In this document: positions 45,298 to 52,477 of the stretch, in pieces
Numbering within the stretch: the first letter of the stretch is position 1
Layout of the letters: every line of letters begins with the position of its first letter
Origin: Verrucomicrobiota bacterium
GTDB taxonomy: Bacteria > Verrucomicrobiota > Verrucomicrobiia > Opitutales > Opitutaceae
Length of the DNA: 64,000 nt
Reading direction: 5' to 3'
NCBI GenBank assembly: GCA_016222805.1
Contig: JACRQG010000011.1
Location: forward strand, 186,001 to 250,000
Position numbers and translations under genes: made by a program
The notes under the pieces: model-generated
The model's input: only the letters and a program-made list of their open reading frames with translations
Database searches by the model: none
Told to the model about the DNA's origin: nothing

Positions 45298-45852
45298 TTA
45301 TTTCTTGGCGGCGGCGGCAGCGGCAGCGGCGGCGCGGGCGGCATCTTCGGCGGCCTTGTCGGCGGCGGCGATGCGTTCCAGGACACCCTTGAGACTGTTG
45401 GCGTTGCTCTCGGCCTTCTTCACATACTCGCGGAGGAATTTCTCCTCGTCGACGAGCCGCTTGCGTTCGCTCTGAACCTCGGCGAGATCCTTCTTTTCAA
45501 CGTCGATTTCCTTCTGGAGCCGGCGAACCTGTGCCTCGAGCTTCTCGGCGTCACGACCCGCCTTGTCGCGGGCCTGGCGGTCGCGTTCGCGCTTCTCCTT
45601 GGCCTGAGCTTCACGGAGGTCACGGGCCTTCTTATCGGCCTTGCGCTTCTCCTGGAGGACGATCGCTTCCTGCACCGCCTTCTCCCGGTCCTTGGCCTCC
45701 TTGATTAGCTTGGCCTGCTTGGCATCCTGGGCGGCCTTGACCTTCTGTTGCTCGCGCGACTCGAAGTCTTTGTGGGCACCCCAATAGAACCCAAAGAAGA
45801 AGACGACCAGCGCTAAGAGCGGGGCGATGAAATAGACGTAGCTTTTCTTCAT
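45298..45852 (-). CDS. TolA-like single-pass coiled-coil protein (A)
   Basis: From ATG 45852 the 184 residues begin MKKSYVYFIAPLLALVVFFF (membrane helix), then a long charged coiled coil (EQQKVKAAQDAKQAKLIKEA and similar), and end in a run of alanines plus KK. Its N-terminus and layout match protein B downstream, so the two are tandem paralogues. It lies 22 bases after the TPR gene. A periplasm-spanning strut or TonB accessory role is inferred from position only. Confidence 0.8.
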   Translation of the reverse strand: MKKSYVYFIAPLLALVVFFFGFYWGAHKDFESREQQKVKAAQDAKQAKLIKEAKDREKAVQEAIVLQEKRKADKKARDLREAQAKEKRERDRQARDKAGRDAEKLEAQVRRLQKEIDVEKKDLAEVQSERKRLVDEEKFLREYVKKAESNANSLKGVLERIAAADKAAEDAARAAAAAAAAAKK

Positions 45853-45874
45853 GGAAGGTGGAAGTGGTGGTGGA

Positions 45875-47302
45875 TTACTTGGAGCCAGGCGCGGCCTTGG
45901 CGTCGGTCTTGGGTTTTTCGGATTTCTTGGCTTCGCGCTCGGCAATGGCCTCAAGAATCACGCCTTTGAGGCGGGGGAATTGCGGGTCCTTCTTGGCCTC
46001 CTCGAACTTTTCGGCAGCCAAGACGGCGGTGTGAGCTTCGTCGATTTCCCCAAGGTCATAGGCCGTGTAGGCGATCAGATAGTGGGCAGCGAACGGCTTG
46101 GTGCCTTCGAAGTTGCCCTTCTTCACCGCTTCCTTGGCGTGCCGGAGTGCGTCGCGGTTCTTCTCCATCTGAATGTAGAGCTGGGCGATCTGCATCTCGA
46201 TTTCCCCGTTCTTCGGGAAGAGCTTGGCGGCCTCCTGCAGGACCTCGACGGCCCGCACGGTCATGTTGGCCTCCATATAATAACGTCCCAGGACGCGCCA
46301 GTTGTTGGGCTCCGACTCGATGCTGCCGGACTTCATCCCATTATACAGAATCTCGGTACCCTTCGAGAATTGGCCCGCCATCAGGTAGAGGGAGACGAGG
46401 TTCATGCTGTCCTTCGGGGTTTTCATGTGCCCATGGGACTGCGCACGTTCGCACGTGACGATGGCCCGGACCAGGTACTCGCGGCCGAGCGTCGGATCCG
46501 ACTTGCCGACCTTGTCGGACAACTGGAGGTAGGACGCCATCAAGAGCTGCCAGAAATCCTTCTTGGAAGGGTTCTGCTTCAGGAGGAGTTCCAGGACCTC
46601 CGAGGAGCCAGCGAGGTCATTCTGCTGTTGCTGCAGGGTGAGAAGCAGTTGGTAGAAACCTTCCTTCGGCTTGATCGCAGTCATCAAGCCACGCTCGACG
46701 ACATCGCGAGCCTCCTTCAGGAGGGCTTGGTCGACGTTGTTCGGATCCGCGATCGCCTTGTAGTAGAGGATGGAGGAGTAGGCCATCATCGTCTCCGGCA
46801 TCGGTGTCTTCGTCTTCTCGAGGAAGCGCTTGAAGTAGGTGATCGACTTGCCGAAATACTGCTGCTGCTGCGCCGGGACCTTGCTGGTTGAACCTTCCTG
46901 GCCGTACAGCTGGGCCAGCAGGGAGATGGTCTCCAGGGTCTGGCGCTCGGGGAAGTAGTTGTGCTGATCGGAGAGCTGGATGGCGCGTTCCCAAGGGGCG
47001 ATGGCCTTGCTGAACTGGTTGGTCATCGCGTAAATCTTGGCCTTCATGTCCAAGATCAACGCTTCGTCGTAGCTGTTGGGGGCAAACTGCACCGCGTCGA
47101 GCACCGCGAGCATCCCGTTGAAGTTTTGCGCCTCCTGCAGGGGGCGCAACTTCTGGAAAGCCTCGCTGGTTTTTTCGCTGACGCTGTGCGGGACCTTGGA
47201 GCCTCCCTGCGATTGGGCAAAGGCAGTGGAGAGCAGAGCCGCCACGATGGCGGATGCCCGCAGGCCGGTACGCAGGAGGGAAGGGGAAGAAAAGGCGGAC
47301 AC
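45875..47302 (-). CDS. TPR protein of the TonB operon
   Basis: The 475-residue exported protein has a signal peptide (about 1-30, LRASAIVAALLSTAFAQ) and TPR-like helical pairs throughout, for example NFNGMLAVLDAVQFAPNSYDEAL and NGEIEMQIAQLYIQMEKNRDAL. TPR genes directly after tonB are a recurring arrangement in several phyla and are thought to help assemble or tune the energising complex. It starts 6 bases after tonB, so it is in the same operon. The Lys-rich C-terminus (EAKKSEKPKTDAKAAPGSK) is unstructured. Confidence 0.85.
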   Translation of the reverse strand: MSAFSSPSLLRTGLRASAIVAALLSTAFAQSQGGSKVPHSVSEKTSEAFQKLRPLQEAQNFNGMLAVLDAVQFAPNSYDEALILDMKAKIYAMTNQFSKAIAPWERAIQLSDQHNYFPERQTLETISLLAQLYGQEGSTSKVPAQQQQYFGKSITYFKRFLEKTKTPMPETMMAYSSILYYKAIADPNNVDQALLKEARDVVERGLMTAIKPKEGFYQLLLTLQQQQNDLAGSSEVLELLLKQNPSKKDFWQLLMASYLQLSDKVGKSDPTLGREYLVRAIVTCERAQSHGHMKTPKDSMNLVSLYLMAGQFSKGTEILYNGMKSGSIESEPNNWRVLGRYYMEANMTVRAVEVLQEAAKLFPKNGEIEMQIAQLYIQMEKNRDALRHAKEAVKKGNFEGTKPFAAHYLIAYTAYDLGEIDEAHTAVLAAEKFEEAKKDPQFPRLKGVILEAIAEREAKKSEKPKTDAKAAPGSK

Positions 47303-47308
47303 GATGAC

Positions 47309-47962
47309 TTATTCCTCGTTGAGGGTGAAGACGATCGGCACCTGCATGTGAGTCGGCACATCACGCCCACCCTTGCGGCCGGGACGGAACTTCCACTTGC
47401 TTACCGCCTGCACCGCGGCGGCTTCGAACTCACGCTGCGAGGAGCGAAGGGCATAGGCGTTCTGGACGTCGCCGTTGGTATCGACGATGAAGTCGACGAC
47501 CACTTCGCCGGAAATACCGGCGCGACGCATTTCGAACGGATACTGCGGGCGCGCCTGGAACTTTGGCACCGGCGTCTGATCCAGCATGCTGATATCGAAC
47601 ACCTTCATGCCGCGGAACATGTTGGGATCGCGCACCTCGGGAACGATATTCATCGAGGCCGAGATGGTCACGCCTTCCGGCGGCGGCGGCTGAATCTTCT
47701 GCACGAACGAGTCGGGCTGCACCAACTGCGGCACGTCCTGCTGCATCGGCGGCGCGAGATCGAGGGGCTTAACGTCCGCATCCTGTGTCTCGATGATCTC
47801 CGGCTCCTCCTCCATCTTGGGCATCGCGATCAACTCGATCTTGGGCGGCGGTTCCTCGATCTTCCTCACCACCTTCTTCTCGGGAATGAGTTTGTCGCCG
47901 AAGAGCAGGAGAAGATGAAGCCCGGCGGAAAGAATGATTCCAATGATGAGATCGCGAGTCAT
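47309..47962 (-). CDS. tonB: Energy transducer TonB
   Basis: The 217-residue protein has one N-terminal membrane helix (about 6-22, IGIILSAGLHLLLLFG), a short Pro/Glu-rich linker (EEPPPKIELIAMPKMEEEPE) and a C-terminal TonB domain with RPQYPFEMRRAGISGEVVVDF, VDTNGDVQNAYALRSS and AVSKWKFRPGRKGG. It transmits the proton-motive force from ExbB/ExbD to outer-membrane receptors such as the two in this window. The linker is shorter than in E. coli TonB, which may be why long coiled-coil partners follow in the operon (inference). Confidence 0.93.
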   Translation of the reverse strand: MTRDLIIGIILSAGLHLLLLFGDKLIPEKKVVRKIEEPPPKIELIAMPKMEEEPEIIETQDADVKPLDLAPPMQQDVPQLVQPDSFVQKIQPPPPEGVTISASMNIVPEVRDPNMFRGMKVFDISMLDQTPVPKFQARPQYPFEMRRAGISGEVVVDFIVDTNGDVQNAYALRSSQREFEAAAVQAVSKWKFRPGRKGGRDVPTHMQVPIVFTLNEE

Positions 47963-47980
47963 GGGAGCAGCGGGTTGGTC

Positions 47981-48430
47981 TTACTTGCCCGTCGGGCTCG
48001 ACACGGTTTCAACGGAAACCTGTTCGATGCCCGCCTTGCGGATTTCGTCCAGGGCATAAACGGCGGCGCCAAAGCGGGCCTTGTTGTCACCGCGAATCAG
48101 CACGCGGGCGTTGTTCTCACTCTGGCGATAGTCGCGCAGGCGGGGGGCGATTTCGCTGGTGGAGATCAACTCCGGGTTGCCGTTGCCCTGCTTCCAGTAG
48201 TAGGTGCCGTCTTCGGACACCTGCAGGTACACCGTCGTGTCGTTCGGATTCGCCTGCTGCGGGACGTTCTGGGCTACGGGCAACGTGATCGGCAGCGACG
48301 AGATGCGGCTAAGGGAGAGGGTGAAGAGGACGAAGGTGGCGAGCAGGAAGAAGATGACGTCGATGAGAGGGATGATCTCGATACGAGCCTTCTTCTTGCC
48401 TTCGTCCGCTTTGGAGGATGTGCCGGCCAT
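47981..48430 (-). CDS. exbD: ExbD/TolR family protein (second copy)
   Basis: The 149-residue single-pass protein has the ExbD membrane segment IEIIPLIDVIFFLLATFVLFTL, with the proton-path Asp in PLIDVIFF, and a periplasmic domain ending VYALDEIRKAGIEQVSVET. It shares the TM with the ExbD encoded just upstream but differs in the periplasmic part. Two ExbDs suggest a mixed dimer inside the ExbB pentamer. Confidence 0.93.
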   Translation of the reverse strand: MAGTSSKADEGKKKARIEIIPLIDVIFFLLATFVLFTLSLSRISSLPITLPVAQNVPQQANPNDTTVYLQVSEDGTYYWKQGNGNPELISTSEIAPRLRDYRQSENNARVLIRGDNKARFGAAVYALDEIRKAGIEQVSVETVSSPTGK

Positions 48431-48459
48431 GAGAGTAGGTGATTGGAGCGGGGCTGAGG

Positions 48460-48894
48460 TCAGCGTGCGCTGGCCGGGCGAACCTTGGTCTCGATGAAGA
48501 TCTTCTGGAATCCTGACTTGCGGGCCTCGTCGAACACGTAGAGCGCGGCATTGAAGAGCGCGCCTTCGTCGCCGTTGATCAGAATGCGGCCATCCGGTTC
48601 GGCGGCCTTGTAGGTCTTCAGCCGGTCGATGAACTCGGCCAAGCTAATGTAGTCCTTGTTCCAGGCGATCGTGCCGGCATCCGTCACCGAGATGGTGACG
48701 GTTCCGGCGGGGTCGCGGTTCTCACCGGTCTCCGACATCGGCAGGTTGATGCCGGCCACGCCGTTCGACTTGTTCAGCGAGAGGGTGAACAAGACGAAAG
48801 TCGCAAGCAGGAAGAAGATGACGTCGATCAGAGGGATGATCTCGATGCGGGCCTTCTTGCGGGTTCCGCCGCCTGCCAGGCTGGGGCCAGCCAT
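48460..48894 (-). CDS. exbD: ExbD/TolR family protein (first copy)
   Basis: The 144-residue protein has the same membrane segment (IEIIPLIDVIFFLLATFVLFTL with the proton-path Asp) and a periplasmic domain containing DGRILINGDEGALFNAALYVFDEARKSGFQ. It follows exbB by 54 bases and precedes the second ExbD by 29 bases. N-terminal Gly/Lys-rich cytosolic tail of about 12 residues. Confidence 0.93.
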   Translation of the reverse strand: MAGPSLAGGGTRKKARIEIIPLIDVIFFLLATFVLFTLSLNKSNGVAGINLPMSETGENRDPAGTVTISVTDAGTIAWNKDYISLAEFIDRLKTYKAAEPDGRILINGDEGALFNAALYVFDEARKSGFQKIFIETKVRPASAR

Positions 48895-48948
48895 GATGAA
48901 GAGAGGGACTGAGGTGAAAACGCGAAACGAACGGGACGACCGGGAGGA

Positions 48949-49620
48949 TTAGCGCGAGAACGGGGCGTTGGTTTCGCCCTTCTTGAGCAGGATCTCGAGG
49001 GCGTGGGAGGCGTCGGAAACCTCACGTTTCGCATCCTCGGCACGCGCGTTCAGGTAGTTATAGGGAAGCAGTCCGATGACGGCCACGGCGAGACCGCAGG
49101 CGGTGGCGATAAGCGCCTCGGCGACACCACCCGTGATGGTGCCGGCGGCGGCCGCGATGTCGCCGCCACCCAGGGCGCCGAAGGTGCGCATCATGCCGGT
49201 GACGGTGCCGAGGAGGCCGAGGAGGGGGGCCGCGGTGATGCAGGTGTCGAGGGTCGCGAGGCCCTGCTGGAAGCGGGCGAGTTCCTGGCCAGCGGCGCGC
49301 ACGAACGCGTTGGAGAGCGAGTATTCCTTGTTGCTCAGGCTGTAGACCAGAATCTTGGCGATATAGTCCTTGCTCTTGTTGCCGATCGCCAGGGCGCCTT
49401 CGATCTCGCGCCGCTCCAACGCCTCGAGCATCTACTCCACGACTTCGGGCTCACGGCTCGCATTCTCGCGGATGATGAAGATGATCCGCTCCACCACGAC
49501 CGTGATCATGACGAACGACACCAGGGTCATGGGCCACATGATTTCTTTGCCCTTGATGAAAAGATCCATCGGGGTGTCGTCGCCGAGGAGGAACGCGAAG
49601 GGGAGGCTTTGGATGATCAT
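48949..49620 (-). pseudogene. exbB: exbB (MotA/TolQ/ExbB) interrupted by an in-frame TAG
   Basis: ATG 49620 begins MIIQSLPFAFLLGD with the first membrane helix (MWPMTLVSFVMITVVVERIIF) and runs to REPEVVE, then TAG at 49432-49434. In the same frame, ATG 49431 immediately follows and carries MLEALERREIEGALAIG through the two-helix ExbB core (ATLDTCITAAPLLGLLGTVTG, ITGGVAEALIATACGL) to TGA. Together 223 codons, the normal ExbB length. TAG would be one change from AAG (Lys), the residue expected there. Either it is a nonsense mutation or sequence error, or the gene makes two pieces through reinitiation, since the ATG abuts the stop and GGAG precedes it. Other genes here end in TAG, so TAG is not recoded. 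Confidence 0.85.
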
Positions 49621-50077
49621 AAGTAGAGTTTAGGTTGCGATGTTGTCGGAAGCTAAGGGTGGGGAGGGTGGGAAAGAGCGTGGGTAACGCGGCCGCGGTC
49701 AGGGATGGCGGGCCAGCCGACGACCCATGAGCCCCTGCAGGTCTGGCCCGGTGCAGGCGGCGATCCAAGTCGGCGAAGGAAGAGTGTTCAGCATCTGTGC
49801 TGAGTGAATTTTTCTAGTCGGGGACTAACGAAGAACGCGAAATAGGGGTCATCGAAACTTGGCTGTCAACCCACTTTGTCGCGCCAGTTGGGAAAAACGT
49901 TTTGGGCCGGGATTCGGTCGAGGATCGCGTGGGGGATTCCGAGATTCGCAGCCGCGTTTTTCGAGGAGAAAGCTTCGGCCGCAGCGGTCGCTTCGCGGCG
50001 TCGGGGAGAGCGGAGGCGAAGGCGGGTTGCGGCATCATGTTTTCAAGAAGGAGACGATCGCGCAGGCCGTTTCTTAG
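49621..50077. other. Leader and upstream region between exbB and the tRNA cluster
   Basis: I see no gene here. Apart from the candidate promoter at 49839-49869, a weak hairpin TCAGCA/TGCTGA occurs near 49788-49803. The rest, up to tRNA-Gln, has no frame with coding character and no recognised RNA. Confidence 0.5.
49839..49869 (-). promoter_or_regulatory. exbB: Candidate promoter of the exbB-tonB operon
   Basis: On the minus strand TTGACA (49869-49864) is followed at 19 bases by TATTTC (49844-49839), or at 17 bases by CCTATT (49846-49841). The best reading leaves a leader of about 210 nt before exbB. Confidence 0.45.
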
Positions 50078-50151
50078 TGGCTGCCCGACTAGGACTCGAA
50101 CCTAGACAAACGGAGTCAGAATCCGTTGTGCTACCATTACACTATCGGGCA
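50078..50151 (-). tRNA. tRNA-Gln(CTG)
   Basis: On the minus strand the acceptor TGCCCGA/TCGGGCA pairs fully, discriminator G is followed by an encoded CCA. The anticodon stem ACGGA/TCCGT encloses the loop TTCTGAC with anticodon CTG. The T arm is CTAGGTTCGAGTCCTAG. It would be charged by the GlnRS encoded at 41934-43748. Confidence 0.96.
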
Positions 50152-50210
50152 ACGAGACTGATTTCGGCGGTGGTCGCAGGGCGGAATATCCGGCCGGGTT
50201 CCAACGAAAA

Positions 50211-50285
50211 TGGAGCCGGCGATGGGATTCGAACCCGCAACCGCCTGTTTACAAAACAGGTGCTCTACCATTGAGCTACGCCGGC
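50211..50285 (-). tRNA. tRNA-Thr(TGT)
   Basis: On the minus strand the acceptor GCCGGCG/CGCCGGC pairs fully, discriminator T and an encoded CCA follow. The anticodon stem CCTGT/ACAGG encloses the loop TTTGTAA with anticodon TGT. Confidence 0.96.
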
Positions 50286-50330
50286 AGCTGGCGAGCGTCT
50301 GCCAAGCAAATACTGGGAAAAAACACTTGG

Positions 50331-50405
50331 TGGTGGCTCCCCGGGGACTCGAACCCCGAACCTACTGATTAAGAGTCAGCTGCTCTACCATTGAGCTAGG
50401 AAGCC
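50331..50405 (-). tRNA. tRNA-Lys(CTT)
   Basis: On the minus strand the acceptor GGCTTCC/GGGAGCC pairs with one G-T, discriminator A is followed by an encoded CCA. The anticodon stem GCTGA/TCAGT encloses the loop CTCTTAA with anticodon CTT. A second CCA follows the first in the genome. It leads the three-tRNA cluster (Lys-Thr-Gln). Confidence 0.96.
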
Positions 50406-50422
50406 ACGAACCAAGAGGCAAA

Positions 50423-50451
50423 AAAACTCACGAACGCTTCGGCCTTGTCAA
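50423..50451 (-). promoter_or_regulatory. Candidate promoter of the Lys-Thr-Gln tRNA cluster
   Basis: TTGACA on the minus strand (50451-50446), a 17-base spacer, then a weak -10 (AGTTTT, 50428-50423), placed 18 bases before the tRNA-Lys start. The perfect -35 box and position make it likely. Confidence 0.45.
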
Positions 50452-50592
50452 CTGCGATCTCGTCGCGAGTGCGGAGTGAAATCACGCACGCTTCCGGTGC
50501 GGGCGGCAACGACGGTTTCGCGCGAGGCGTGGGCGCACGCAGGCCGCAGCCTCATCCGGCACAGACCGGCATCACCGCGGGATGGTGGAGCT

Positions 50593-51603
50593 TTAGCGTC
50601 CAGGCGATTGCCACGCCGGCACGGCGAGCTCGGTCATCAGGCGCACGCCGGGCGCGGCGCCAAGGAGGCGCGGCACGATGTTGATCAGCGCTGCGACGGT
50701 CGCGTCGTCGCCGGCCACGCCGCCGTTCAGCACGAGGTTAAGATCGGGTCGGCCGCGCACGACGATCGCGTCGTGCGGGAGCGGCGCGTCGAGGTACATC
50801 TGCAGGTCCAGTTTGATACGCGTCTCGCCGCCGACGAGACCGTAGCATTTTTGGTGGATGCCGAGGCTCTGGCCCGGTGCCACGTCGAAGAACTTCGTCA
50901 CCACCCGGCTGGTGGCGACGACGGGTTCGCAGGTCTCGCGGATCTCATCGAGCTTCCAACCCATCGCGTGCGCCACGAGCGCCACCGACTGCTGGAAGCC
51001 GGCGTGTCCCGCCTTCCCGGCGGCGAACTTTGCCCGGAAGTCGTCGGGGTTCTGGCCGCTGCCGATCTTGGCCTGCAGCGGCTGGCGGCGCGTCGAGGCA
51101 TTGACCACGCGCTCGACATAGATCGACTTCACCTCCCGGCTCACCCCGGTGAGACAGATCGGAAGGATATCCATGACGAATCCCGGGTTGACGCCGGTGC
51201 CGGCGATGCGCGCGCCCGTGCGACGGCAAAGGGCGTCGTATTCCGCGGCGAGCTGTGGGGTCTTGAGGGCGGGAAAGATGAGTTCCTCGCAGGTCGACGC
51301 GACACTCACGCCGCGATCGAGGGCGGGTTTCATCTGGCCAAAGGAGGCGGCGGCGCTGGAGCCGGCGGTGTGCAGCACCACGTCGGGCTGGCCGACCGCG
51401 GCGAACAGGGCGTCGAGCGAGGGGAAGACCCGGGCGGAGGCGAGCGCGGGCACGCCGGTCAAATCGGCCAGCGTGCGTCCGGCCTTGGCGGGGTCGATGT
51501 CGACTCCTCCGATCACCTCGAGCCACGACTGCTCGACGGCGAGTTTGAGTGACTCGACTCCGATGGGGCCGAGACCGAACTGGATGACCTGGATCTTTTT
51601 CAT
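50593..51603 (-). CDS. DapB-like NAD(P)-dependent dehydrogenase, diaminopentanoate-dehydrogenase type
   Basis: From ATG 51603 the 336 residues begin MKKIQVIQFGLGPIGVESLK (Rossmann nucleotide-binding motif GLGPIG), with DVVLHTAGSS and GTGVNPGFVMDILPI. This is the dihydrodipicolinate-reductase-like superfamily branch that includes 2,4-diaminopentanoate dehydrogenase; the lysine-pathway DapB catalytic motif is absent. The exact substrate is unknown. It lies 60 bases downstream of the Wza-like lipoprotein gene. Confidence 0.82.
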   Translation of the reverse strand: MKKIQVIQFGLGPIGVESLKLAVEQSWLEVIGGVDIDPAKAGRTLADLTGVPALASARVFPSLDALFAAVGQPDVVLHTAGSSAAASFGQMKPALDRGVSVASTCEELIFPALKTPQLAAEYDALCRRTGARIAGTGVNPGFVMDILPICLTGVSREVKSIYVERVVNASTRRQPLQAKIGSGQNPDDFRAKFAAGKAGHAGFQQSVALVAHAMGWKLDEIRETCEPVVATSRVVTKFFDVAPGQSLGIHQKCYGLVGGETRIKLDLQMYLDAPLPHDAIVVRGRPDLNLVLNGGVAGDDATVAALINIVPRLLGAAPGVRLMTELAVPAWQSPGR

Positions 51604-51663
51604 GGCAGAAGGTTGGGGCGCAGCCCGCACCGCCGCCCAAGGCTCCCGGTGCCGGCGGTACCC

Positions 51664-52257
51664 TTAGAAGGGAGATCGCGGCACCTGGAGCGAATCGCCG
51701 GGCACGAGCCGGGGGTCGCGCGAGGGGTCGCGTTGCGCGAGCTTCACGTCGATCGAATAGGCGGCCTGGTCGCGGATCAAGGTGACCGCCGTTTCCTTGG
51801 CGTAGAGGGTGAAGCCGCCGGCCGACTGGATGGCCTTGGCCACGGAGAGATCGGGGGTCCAGACGATGCGGCCCGGGCGCTGCACCTCGCCGCCGACATA
51901 GACAAACCGCTCGGTCACACTCACCGACACGTCGACGGTGGTATAAATCTTCTTTGCCAGGTAGGTCTCGCGGATGCGCTGCGAGAGTTCGGCGGTGGTG
52001 GAACCGGCGGCCTTGACGGACCCGATGTACGGCAGGCTGACGAGACCCTGCTCGTCGATCTGGACATTATGCGTCGAGGGATCGGGGACCCCCTGCAAGG
52101 CGATGTTGAGGCTGTCGCCCGGGCGCAGTTGTGCGGTGGAGCGCGCCTCCGGCAACTGGGGACCCGGGATGCGCGGCGATGGCGTGTTGCACCCGGCGAG
52201 CGTGAAGAGGGCGGAGGCCAGCAGGACGGCAAGCGAGACGCAGCGGAGGAGAGCCAT
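51664..52257 (-). CDS. Polysaccharide-export lipoprotein, Wza-like
   Basis: From ATG 52257 (a GTG two codons earlier is possible) the protein begins MALLRCVSLAVLLASALF, with lipobox LAGC, so it is probably an outer-membrane lipoprotein. The Poly_export domain follows (LRPGDSLNIALQGVPDP, DEQGLVSLPYIGSVKAAG, a SLBB-type segment VYVGGEVQRPGRI). About 197 residues, shorter than Wza (about 379), so it holds the export domain and one SLBB domain only. No other capsule genes are adjacent. Confidence 0.9.
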   Translation of the reverse strand: MALLRCVSLAVLLASALFTLAGCNTPSPRIPGPQLPEARSTAQLRPGDSLNIALQGVPDPSTHNVQIDEQGLVSLPYIGSVKAAGSTTAELSQRIRETYLAKKIYTTVDVSVSVTERFVYVGGEVQRPGRIVWTPDLSVAKAIQSAGGFTLYAKETAVTLIRDQAAYSIDVKLAQRDPSRDPRLVPGDSLQVPRSPF

Positions 52258-52351
52258 GCGCACGTGTCGTGGGCGAAGTTTCGCGAAAAGGCAACGATGG
52301 GGGAGAGGCAGCGGTGGTGGGGCAGTGGCCGCCGCAGGGAGAGGTCGCTTC

Positions 52352-52440
52352 GCCGCTCGCTGAAGAGCGGCTGGCCTCCCGTGCTCGCGTGGCCCCGGGT
52401 CCGCCTGCCAGCACGGTGACGGAAGACCTCCGCTGGCAGG
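52352..52440. repeat. Two G/C-rich inverted repeats in the gap after the second TonB receptor
   Basis: GCCGCTC (52352-52358) pairs with GAGCGGC (52365-52371) around GCTGAA, and CCTGCCAGC (52404-52412) pairs perfectly with GCTGGCAGG (52432-52440) across 19 bases. Neither is followed by a T-run, so they are not classic terminators; they may stabilise the receptor mRNA or end it with factor help. Confidence 0.45.
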
Positions 52441-52477
52441 GCAGGCCGCGGAAGTACCGCTTCCCGCAACCCCAACC

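Noticed and set aside
48949-49620. Reassignment of TAG to an amino acid
   Set aside because: Several other genes here end at TAG (for example gltX, the first TonB receptor, the PQQ and Gfo/Idh genes) without a sensible continuation.
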